A stretch of DNA of 64,000 nt. Origin: Acanthosepion pharaonis (Eukaryota; Mollusca; Cephalopoda; Sepiida; Sepiidae). The position numbers and the translations under genes were made by a program. Each line of letters begins with the position of its first letter. Positions within the stretch are counted from its first letter, which is position 1. Shown one piece after another: positions 54,755-64,000 of this stretch. The notes below the pieces were generated by a model, which did not search any database, was not told the origin of the DNA, and worked only from the letters and a program-made list of their open reading frames with translations. The stretch covers positions 1,100,001 to 1,164,000 of the forward strand of contig CAHIKZ030005578.1 in assembly GCA_903632075.3 (NCBI GenBank), given 5' to 3'.

Positions 54755-56857
54755 AATGTTATCTTTTTTTTTTTTTTAGTCGTTTTGAAGTTCCCGTTGA
54801 GAAATGTGTCTCGTTGCGTGGTTTTAAAAATTAATCTAAGTAAAAGTTCTAATTAATCATTTATATATTTGTTTTAATACAAAAGAATATAAAACATGCT
54901 ACATCTTTTTGAGATTAAAAAAACAACAAAAAAACAATTGCGCGTGTTTGTAAGCGGAAATTTTTATAACTTTTCAGGAAATACTATAAACAAATAAGAC
55001 AGTCTATCGGTAAATTGAAAATATAGAGGAACTTAAACGCTTTTGAGGTTTAAGAAGAAAAACTTTGTAATTGAGATAGTGTTCGAACTCAAATACTTGA
55101 ATGATTATTTTCCAAGCAGACAGGCTTTTCTCACTATCGCAATACTATCTTCATACACCCAGTTCTCGCTTTTACTTTGTATCTTACTAAGTTAAGCTTA
55201 ATAAATATGAGACGAGAGCGAGATGAGGGAGAATGTTGAAAGAAGGAAGGTAAAATAGAAGGTAGGAAGATAAGGTAGGAGAGAAAAACACAAAAATCCA
55301 AGGCACTCAATGAGGAACGAATTCCCTATGACTAGATTATAATACTATCTTGATGTCCAATGCATAATAAGAAGATATGATAATCCAATGAGAGAAAATA
55401 TTATAAACAGCGATTTCAAAGAAAAAGCAGAACTACTTAACTAGACTGGTCCCCTCGTAATAAAAAAAATAGGGGAAAAAGGGAGAAATATTTTTTGTAG
55501 ATTAGCGTTCTTTAAACATTTTTAGGCCGCGACACATGTCGAAATCGAAAAAAAAAATTTATTAGTTATCGACTTAAGAGGTTGGTAGTGTTCATAATAA
55601 AGATAGAGAGTAAAATTGCAATCCCTGACTTTGAAGTGTATGGAAAACGACTACTCTTGTTTATAAATGTCAAGACTGAAACTCTGCTTATGTCTTTAAT
55701 ATCCGCGTACTGATATTTTTTCTTTTCAAAATATTTTTAAAAATTGTATTTTAAAGGTGTATAATAATCATTTATCTTAAGAATAAACGAATGTATATTT
55801 GTTATTAATTTACGTAAATTTTAAAATTCATCTCCCACTTTAATATCTACCATTCTTTGAAAAAAGTTAAAGAATTTGTCACTCTGGAAGAGAAGCAATT
55901 TTTTATCTTTTTGTTAAAAAGAAATCTTGTGCGTAGATATGAATGACGAAAACAGTTTCAAACAGTCCCGATAACTCTTCAAAATCAAGGATTAATTTTA
56001 CACTGTATCGCTATTATAAACAAGACACCTACCCCTTCTTAATCGATAACTAATCAATATTTTTCGCTTCTGACAAATGCCGCGTTCTAAGGAAGGTCTA
56101 AAGTATGCTAATCTAAAAAAACGTATATTTCAACAGATGTTTTCCCTACTTTTTTATGAGTGGACCAGTTAATTTAAGTAGTGCCAAGGAAGAATGTTCC
56201 ATCCAAGATCGATTTAAGATCTGTTGAGCTCTTGTAAAAATTTACAAGTGCTGTGATAAAAAATGTTTGCATTCGAAGATTTCTTTGCTATCGATTTTCT
56301 TTGGTAACCAATATCAAAGAAATCTTAAAAGTATCAAGATAAAATAGTGATATAAATATTTTCTTCTTTGGATCTCAAGTTCTCACTCAAAGAACTTCCA
56401 TAAATAATGAAGTAACATTGGTCTGCGATGTCTCCATTCTCTATAAAACTTTCATTAGCTATATCTAAATAAGGTGAGATCAGGGAATTGATAAAAATGA
56501 TGAGGATATTGTGTGAAATCAGGCCAATGACCGTTTTATTCAGTTTGTTTATAATTTCAACTCTTAAATTCCGAGAACTTCAACACAGAATTTGATAACA
56601 TTTTTTCGTAGATCATCATTGGGTGCATCTGACGTTTTAGATTTTTTGTCTCTCATGAAATATCGAACAATCTTTATGTACTTTCAAAGCGGAAATACCA
56701 AAAGGATAAAAATCAAAATCGAAATAAAAAATGAGAGTTTATGATTATTTGAATATATGTGAACAAAAATATTCAATAAGCAGACCGAAATATAAACACC
56801 TAGATAATATTTAAAGAATTTAATTGAAAGGTCTTATTCAGTATGCGCGCATACACG

Positions 56858-56860
<3 letters not shown>
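54755..56860. other. AT-rich DNA with no recognised gene
   Basis: Stop-rich in all frames. No transposon protein motifs or strong repeats identified. Confidence 0.45.

Positions 56861-56861
<1 letters not shown>

Positions 56862-56929
<68 letters not shown>
56862..56929. repeat. (TA)n microsatellite
   Basis: About 33 TA units. A second short run is at 56992-57015. Confidence 0.95.
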
Positions 56930-56931
<2 letters not shown>

Positions 56932-57015
56932 AGGAGCACTTTTTATGTCAAGGCATTTCGTTCCTTGAGAAACTTTATCAAGGCATGTCTTTATATATAT
57001 ATATATATATATATA

Positions 57016-58612
57016 ATCCCGAATAAAAGAAAAGAGAATATAAAGTCTCCCAAATTCCTAATGCCTTCAAATAGACCTTGAAAAATGATAGTTATTGGAA
57101 TAAAATTAAAACCTAAATAAAATCACTTAAAAGCCCGATAGTTCAACTTTTCTTTTGGATATACTAGGTTTTATTGCTATTAAGAAAAGTAAGATAAATA
57201 TTTTAAAAAATAATATTGTTTGAAATTTATAGTATCCATTTATACGTGGCAAATGAATTGTGGATAATGATTCTTTCCTAAGCATTAAGTCTGAGAATTT
57301 TACCAAAAGTACATCTCCTCATTGTAAATGTTAATGTTCAAATTCTATCAAAAAAATAACAAGCCTTATCTGTTTTTTCTATAGCAAAGTAAAATGCTTT
57401 TATTTAAAATCTCGCTGCTGCATTGATAAGTCTAACTTGGAGACTCAGTCAAAAGAATCATTCTGAACAAGAGAAAGATTACTTTATATGCCTGCAAACT
57501 CTATTAATAATACTTCCCTGACCACCATTAAAGACTAAACTCATATTGGGAAAAGAAAAACATAACTGTCTCGATTAAAGTGCACTTTTCGTCGTGCAAA
57601 CTCAGATTGTGTCTTTTGTTTTTTGTTTTTGTTTCTTTTTTTGCCGGATAAAATGCAAAAATACAAGGAAACTTTAATTTCTCGTTTTCCATTGCCATAA
57701 AAGATGGAGGAATCAATTCCTTGATGTATGTATTTAATCTAAAGATACTAAAGGAAATTGAGAAATCTTCATTTTAAAAAAGAATATGTACTCTTTATCA
57801 ACAGCGATTTGTCCTTGAAAAACCAACTGAAAGATTCTACTGACCTGAATAACAATTATTTATATAACTGAGAAAATACGTGAAAATTACGAAAGTTTTA
57901 CATGTTTTTTTCAGGCTAGCAGAAGTTCTGCCAAAAAGCGCTCAATGGCTAACTTGAGCTATAATACTGAATAAATTAAGAAAAGTTCAAGTAACTTGTT
58001 AGCCAATTCAAGAGTTTCACATCGAAACGCTTATCAGGGCCAGATGTTGCATAAATCTATTGAACGTATCAGATCTAATACTTAATACTCTTTCTGAGTG
58101 AACAAACGCTAATTCTAGCTTTCAAATTTTGGGTCTTTTTCTGTTAATTCACTTGTAAATACCTGGAATATCATCCGTAACGAAATGTGAATAATTCCTT
58201 GATTTTTGGTAATTTTTCATTCTGAGGGTTGGAGTTGTTGCGAGGCAAGCTAAACAAATTTTGATTCAAAATTTATAATTTCAAAAGAGTGCCAAAAATT
58301 TAATAAAAAAACAAGGTTTGGTTTAAAATTTATTCTTGGGGCGAATTAATATTTGCGATAAGTAACTTTACATTATTTGTGATGAATTAACAGAAAAGAT
58401 CCGGAATTTGTAACACGCTAGAGTTTCGTTAGAAACGTTACAAGATTTAAATTTAGAATCAGTTAATTTTCATTGCGATGATCGCTTGAGAATGGAATGA
58501 GATTATGGATTTTAAGTTTAATTTTTATAATTAAATTTATAAATTTAGTTTCAGTTTTGAAACGTGGAAATTTTCTGTGTTGTGATAGAATCATATTTTT
58601 AAAAAGAAAATA

Positions 58613-58616
<4 letters not shown>
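57016..58616. other. AT-rich DNA with a dispersed repeat at 58290-58410
   Basis: The repeat shares GAATTAATATT and ACAGAAAAGATCC with 26640-26780 (inverted). A strong acceptor-like site at about 57915 precedes only a 19-codon frame and is not called. Confidence 0.4.
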
Positions 58617-58664
<48 letters not shown>

Positions 58665-58675
58665 TATATATATAA
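58617..58675. repeat. (TA)n microsatellite
   Basis: Two TA runs separated by a single AATA interruption. Confidence 0.95.
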
Positions 58676-59318
58676 GATTCAAATTTATCATTCAAATTTA
58701 TCGATTATTTGTTTATTTTTCAATTAATTATAGATTCAATTTATCTTTGTCTTTTTGATTTTAGGCAAAAATATCAAACGTTTCTTTCTTTACCTTAAAT
58801 TGTGGCTATTTATCGCATATTACAAAAACTCGGCAAATATTATTAACCAATATTTAATATAAATGTACAGTTGATTTTTTCTTTTATTTTATTTCATATA
58901 TACACTAGCGTACAAAACATTTGGGTCCCCTTGGTAAATTACTTTCGTTAATTTTACCCCACCCCCAATCAAGAGTGTATGGAGAATTTATAGTGGGTTA
59001 TCAGTTATAGTGAAGTGTATGAGTGTTGAAACAGATTAGTTTGAGTTGGCCTTGTTAAGAGGGGTGTAAAACAAGAAAATCAAATTGTAAAGAGAAAGAA
59101 CAAATTTATATACATATAAATCAATTAAGGTCTTTACAAATAAATTAATGTATTTTGGTTGATACAAGGTCGTCAAAATGTTCGTAGTAGTCCTTGCAAG
59201 AATGAGTTTATGTGTACGTAACTAGGAACTTATGTGTGAATGAATGTATGTATGTATGAGCGTTATCATAGGGTAGGAATGTTTTTAAAGTCTTAAAATG
59301 TTCCGTTCGTTTATCAAG

Positions 59319-59326
59319 TATAAAAG
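59319..59326 (+). promoter_or_regulatory. Candidate TATA box (TATAAAAG)
   Basis: A consensus TATAAAAG lies 132 bp before a short open frame and is followed by a GC-richer leader with CTGTCTGGTGACAGG (a short hairpin). It could be a host promoter or part of a transposon LTR. Confidence 0.35.
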
Positions 59327-59457
59327 AGGTGAGGGAGAAAGGTAGAGATAATAATAACGATCGCTTGACGTTTGTAAAGGGACGTGTTAGTACGCTCGTC
59401 TCCTGTCTGGTGACAGGCGAATTTGCCCGTCTTTTATTTTGTTTGTGAGGCTTGAAA

Positions 59458-59595
59458 ATGTCATTTGGGAATTCACTCCCGGATATGATTCAGGCCTTTC
59501 CATTGGACGGTGAAGAAACTTCGCGTCCGCTCGGGAAAAGGTCCGTAAAAGAATTTGTTTCTAAGAATCGAAGATTATTTGAATTTTGTTTTTAA
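59458..59595 (+). CDS. Small reading frame, 45 residues, unknown; possible first coding exon
   Basis: ATG in a good context (GAAAATGT) opens MSFGNSLPDMIQAFPLDGEE, then a basic segment, and ends at TAA. GT-containing donor-like sequences near residue 28 would allow it to be a first exon. Codon use is more GC-rich than its surroundings. No family recognised. Its place downstream of a TATA box is the main support. Confidence 0.3.
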   Translation: MSFGNSLPDMIQAFPLDGEETSRPLGKRSVKEFVSKNRRLFEFCF

Positions 59596-60534
59596 ATGTT
59601 TCCTAGTTTTCTATTGGCCGAAAAACATTTCGCGTCAAGATGTGAAATTTCACGAATTTTGTTTTGGATTCGCTTTTGCGTGTGTGTTAAGCAAAGTTTG
59701 TAAATTCGAGTCTTTTTAATTTCTAACAAAATCAATGAGCCAGTGAATTTGCATTTGAATTTTAATCTAGATCTTGTTTTGTTCACTACAAATTATCAGA
59801 TATTCTTGGTATTTTTTCTCGGAACTTCTGAATAAACGAACTGACTCAAGAGCATAAACAAATATTTAATTTATTTAATTTAGATTAACTGCCTCCAAAA
59901 ATTCGGTATACCTAAGATTTAAAGGTATTTTTCATAAATGAAAAATCATTTTGAAGGTTTCCCCTGGCTTCAATTGAAAGCTAAAGGATTAAATTTTCTA
60001 ATTCCAGAAAACAAAACACTGTACAGTATTTCAAATAGAAATTATAATGACTTTTAGTCGATTTTTCTGAAAAACTAATAGAATAAAATTATTAATTATT
60101 ATATAAATAATTAAATCATCTTACTCTCAGTTATTACATTTTTACATTGATAACTGAAATATAATAATTTTATTAATATTATCTCAATAATTTACTTTTT
60201 TAATTTAATAACTGAGTTATAATTAATAAAATTATTATGTTATCACATAACTGAGAGTGAGTTGATATTTTAATAACCATCTCACTTTAGATTGAAATGA
60301 GTCCTTCCTTTGTTATTCGGTGTAGCAAAAAAAGTGTGTTTATTTTTTATTTATTCATCATTTATTATTGATTATTATTAATAAATTTACTTAGTTGGCG
60401 TTATGTATGCATTCGGGGTTTGTTAATTATTTATTCACTTAATTTGTTAATTTATTGGGGTTGGTTATCTTGTTTGTTTAGTCAGAAATATTGGCCTTGT
60501 CTTCATGTTACATTATCGGCATTGTAGAGATTCT
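59596..60534. other. AT-rich DNA with a dispersed repeat
   Basis: The block at about 59900-60040 (CCTAAGATTT ... AAATGAAAAATC ... GGATTAAATT) resembles 11650-11790. An imperfect inverted repeat around ATTATTTA/TAAATAAT words spans 60090-60270. Confidence 0.4.
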
Positions 60535-60700
60535 CCAAGTGTAGCTTAGATGTGGCACAAGGCCGAAGGTATGGGGGCATCCAGTGAGGATCGAACTCAC
60601 TTTTCAGTAGTAACTGATCTAGCAAGACAAACTTGCTAACCATTATTACACCACACCATCGACATTGTCCGTATCGTAGTGTATAATGCAAATTTGCATT
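60535..60700 (-). repeat. tRNA-derived SINE-like sequence with a long variable arm
   Basis: On the minus strand: GGTGTAATAATGGTTAGC (box A-like), a perfect 7-bp anticodon-type helix TAGCAAG/CTTGCTA, a variable arm CAGT/ACTG, and a perfect T arm GTGAG-TTCGATC-CTCAC (box B). The acceptor helix does not close. This is the plan of a class II (Ser/Leu-like) tRNA, but decayed. CGGCCTTGTGCCACA next to it recurs at 62638-62652. Confidence 0.55.
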
Positions 60701-61384
60701 TTCTTGCTGATGTTTTAAAGATATTCATTTTTTAGTTTCCGATTTTTAAGTAATGTAGTAAAAATGTTTTCGTATCTGAATGTTTTTGTATTTAACTGTT
60801 GCATTTCCGTTTCTTGATTTATTTCTTCCCTCCACCACAACCACCACCACTTTTCATTCTATTTGCTGCCTTTTCCGTTCTCTTCAACTCACCTGACACT
60901 CAGATGAAACTGAAAACTCATGATGAATGCTTTCTTTGAGCTAGAATAAATCGGTTTGATGACAGCTGAGAAATATGTCGATAGTGTTGCTCACTCAATA
61001 CAAGTCCCAAGAGCCACTTAAGGTAGAGTATTACTGAATGAGGTTGTTGTAAAGGGAGGGAAAAGTGTATATTATAAGGATATGTAAGATAGATAAGTGT
61101 TGACCCTGCTTTTCAGAGGTTAAGTTTGTATTGATTAGGAAGCATCCACTCGGGAAGGTGTTCCACAAAGTAATAATTCTTAGAAGTTGTCTGAATAGAA
61201 CTTCCTAATATTATGCATGAAATATACGTAATAGTTTTGAAATATGCATAATAGCTATCCCTAGCTTTAGATTTCGAATATACCTAAAAGTATTAACTCT
61301 AGATTTGAAATATAACTAATCCTTGGTCAAAGTCAAACTCTAATATAACTAATAGTTAAACCAAAATTTAAACTACGTTTGAAA
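60701..61384. other. No recognised feature
   Basis: Short repeated words such as GAAATATA(C/A)CTAA around 61210-61390 suggest a decayed local repeat. No coding signal. Confidence 0.4.
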
Positions 61385-62700
61385 TATACCCTATATATAT
61401 AGGCCTAGGAAACTAGTGGAGGGGGTGCGAAGGATCCACTACGTGAGTGGCTCGACATGTTAGAGGAGGAGTTTCACTCCTTCTGGTCTTGGCGCTAGCG
61501 GCAGATTACCTCAGCAACCCTGAGTTTTCGCTTACCTGGCGACTGGTTCGGAATAGACTACCTCTCAGTGACATAGCCTTCATATGGGGTTTGGCGGATT
61601 TGCCAGACTGAACAATGTGACCTTGGTCTGAAGGAAACGGCCGCGCACGCCTTCTACCATTGACCTCGGGTTGTCCCCCTATGAGACCATGTCGGCGAGT
61701 TGGCGGGTTGTATCTCTCCCGAAAAGCTCGTGCTCATTGATCGTGCGTATCTCCCCGTATTCTGGGGTGAAACGAATGGTGTTTCTATCGCTGCTGGCCG
61801 CGGCTTGAATGGTGATTTGGACGACTCAACAGCGGGGGTGCGCGTCTTGCGAGGTAGCCGTCTCTGTTCCGATTATTTGAGCATTAGCTCAAGATGAAGA
61901 TTAGAACTGATAGGAAACGGTTGGTTTCGACAGACTTTAGCGAGAGGTGGGTCACTGAGGCGAGCTTGGTTCGTGTGAACGGGGCTAGTCAATTTTCTTT
62001 TTTTCGGTTCACCTACGTCACATCGGAGTGATTTCCTGTGAAGCCCTCCCCTGATTAAAATAGACCTCTTCAGTGTACCTAGTTAATGTGAGTAAGTGCT
62101 GTTCCTGTTATATTATGAACCATGTTGAGATTCCCAACCTCCCTAGTTTGTTTTTCGGACCCTCCTCTTTTCATGTCGACCAGATCAACCTTTTTCTCCT
62201 TTCCTCATGGCCGTATTTATTTTATCTTTTCTTCCCTCTCCCTTAGCGAGTGAGCCTCTTGATTTTGTCTAAAAGGCAAAATACAGCGGCCTCTCTTTTT
62301 TGAGGAGTGGACGGGTCCAACTAACATCTGTTTTCTTTCTTTTGTTTGTTTTATATTTTAGTTTTGATTTTTGGGGATCATCCGTTATTTGTAAATTTTT
62401 ATGTATATAAAATTAAAAAAAAACATCATGAACTTTTCAAATTTTTCATGTTATGGGGTGCGTTTTTGTAGGTACCCTGAGTGTATGACGGTTATGGTAA
62501 ATGGAGGATTGAATGATGACAGACAAGTTCTTTTGGTGAAGGTGTAAAAATTGTAACGAGTGAATTGGTCGCAAATCGGATTAGCTAGGTAAAGGATAGC
62601 AGTGATGACCAGCCTCAGTATACCCACCCATTTTTTCGGCCTTGTGCCACAGTTGTATATTTTTTATGCAATAAATCTCGGTCCAAGAAGCTTCTTTTTA
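61385..62700 (+). mobile_element. LINE 3' region, degenerate
   Basis: The + strand reads LKETAAHAFYH, a stop, PRVVPL, a stop, then DHVGELAGCISPEKLVLIDR. The ETxxHAFxxC...PLWDHVGELxxCISPEKLVLID layout is the Cys/His-rich C-terminal region that ends some invertebrate LINE proteins. A pyrimidine-rich 3' UTR follows to an AATAAA near 62671. GC content is clearly higher than in flanking DNA. Confidence 0.6.
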
Positions 62701-63706
62701 GCCGAAAAAGGGGCCAAATTTATGTTACTAACGTTTGTTCATTTACTCCCTGGCTACGGGGAATAGAAAACGCTAAATATAAAAATACTCCGAATGCTGT
62801 TCGTATGTTGGTTAATATTTCCTTATCCGATATACTTAATGGTATGTTTCTAACTCAAAATATATCAGGATAGTTGTTTAAATGTTAACTGCTAATTCAA
62901 TTTTGGCAGTAGTAGGGTTGCGAAGATCAAGGTCGTCCTATTTTTTTCGTTTAGGAGTGGAGAGCGGTGGCTGCGACAATTTGAAAGTCAAAGTCAGCTG
63001 AGGAATACCCTTTGGCGTGATCCCGTTTTCCGCGGTAGATCCACAGTGGAAGTTATCTCATCTCCGCGATTCGGTCCTGTTTAGGGAGGAAATTTCCATC
63101 ATCGGGTTAGAACATCTCTGACGATTCACCGAAGCAGACTATCAGGTGGCAACCATTTCAGCTCCCGTTTCGCTATTACGTTCCTGCGCGGCCACTGACC
63201 AGCTTCTCATCACCGATACGTGCCTGCCTGGCCTATTGAACAATTTCCCGTCATCGATACGTCCAGTCTGACCACACTCCGATTACCCTACCTCGAAGTC
63301 CGACCAAACAACCGACCGACGATCAACTGACCTACCATCGGTTTCGCTGAAGATTACCCAACCAGTCATCCAGCTTTCGATGTATAAAAAACGCACGTCG
63401 TTTTAACGAAATGAAACTGACGTTTGGTTAAAACAAACATTCGTCTTGTGTCCCATCATTGTCTCGGCTGTTCACACCTTTCTTCGAACACTCAATTAGC
63501 TTGCGGGGTCGACATACACTTATTGACCCCGCAACAAAATAATTTGAAATATACAGAAGAGATAATACGAACCCAAACGTTAATTCTTTTGTTTTTATTA
63601 ATAACAGCTTTAACACTAGGATTTTTTAAAGATTTTTTTTGTTTTTTCTTCATATTTCCTGTAAAAAATAAATAGAAAACTGTTTTACTCCTATGGAGTA
63701 AAGTTT
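62701..63706 (+). mobile_element. Probable internal 3' part of an LTR element
   Basis: GC-richer DNA ending at a polypurine tract and LTR start. A short frame at 63424-63675 ends in a hydrophobic segment (TLILLFLLITALTLGFF). I cannot say whether it is coding. No integrase or RT motifs are inside the window. Confidence 0.35.
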
Positions 63707-64000
63707 TAGGAGGGGGTGTCATGGGGAAACACACCTATTATATAGTTAATAGACTCTCCCACCTATAATAAGTAGGAGTAGTAAGAGTAACGAGGGACGT
63801 GGTGAGTCGGTCAGTCAGTCGATGTCGGACGACAGTTAGTGGAATACTAAAATATCAGCGACCACAACTAGATTACTCTGCGTTATACCTATTATATCAA
63901 GTTCCTAACGTTTTGTACGTCGAACCTATTTTAGAACCGACTTAGTACAAATACAAGCCTCCACTGCGAAATCACTCCACAACACTAATAGTCCCGTGAG
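63707..64000 (+). repeat. Polypurine tract and start of a 3' LTR
   Basis: TAGGAGGGGG (63707-63716) directly precedes TGTCATGGGGAAACACACC (from 63717). A purine run followed by TGT is the canonical boundary of a retroelement 3' LTR. The LTR runs off the window end, so its length and partner cannot be checked. Confidence 0.5.

Noticed and set aside
57915..57975. Terminal exon after TTTTTTTCAG
   Set aside because: The open frame is only 19 codons, with no upstream partner or conserved features.
1..64000. CRISPR arrays, bacterial operons or prophage
   Set aside because: The tandem repeats are microsatellites and minisatellites without unique spacers. Introns and retroelements show eukaryotic DNA.

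Overview
This is animal nuclear DNA: AT-rich, with long (TA)n tracts, spliceosomal introns and dense transposon debris. The transposons include Penelope-like, non-LTR, BEL/Pao, Helitron and hAT elements, with SINE-like repeats. The repeat mix and a 5S-like sequence close to molluscan 5S rRNA suggest a mollusc, probably a cephalopod. That assignment is an inference.

The one well-supported host gene lies on the + strand, with eight exons between 2309 and 40759. Its 5' end is outside the window. All seven introns have GT/AG ends, and phases alternate 1-2-1-2-1-2-1. The exons join into one 428-codon reading frame that encodes cysteine-rich extracellular modules, one transmembrane helix and a short cytoplasmic tail with a PPSY motif. 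Cysteine spacing shows an internal duplication: exons 1 and 5 share C-x7-C-x21-C, and exons 3 and 7 share C-x8-C-x24-C. Exons 2, 4 and 6 each end in a Cys followed by an Arg codon split by the intron. I do not recognise the family.

Introns and flanks, in order: a LINE 3' end (1-370); a foldback repeat with hammerhead-like cores (3545-3870); a hAT element with TIRs and an 8-bp target duplication (4752-6087); a Penelope-like element ending in a convincing hammerhead ribozyme (7070-9330); an RTE-like LINE fragment (13.7-14.35 kb); a reversed LINE (16.4-19.46 kb); a foldback repeat (19.6-20.5 kb); a Helitron helicase relic (21.0-22.7 kb); a small TA-flanked TIR element (24910-25466); inverted copies of one repeat around exon 5; and three degenerate LINEs of one family (31.4-39.3 kb).

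Downstream of the gene are Penelope-like remnants and two foldback elements (41.1-44.9 kb), a 5S-derived sequence (45149-45267), two weak candidate exons near 46 kb, tRNA-derived SINE-like sequences, and a 6-kb BEL/Pao element with both LTRs but no integrase (48758-54754). The last 9 kb hold a possible TATA promoter with a small reading frame (59.3-59.6 kb), a LINE 3' end (61.4-62.7 kb), and the start of an LTR preceded by a polypurine tract (63707 onward).

Several Penelope-derived repeats carry hammerhead or hammerhead-like cores, so self-cleaving RNA motifs are unusually concentrated here.
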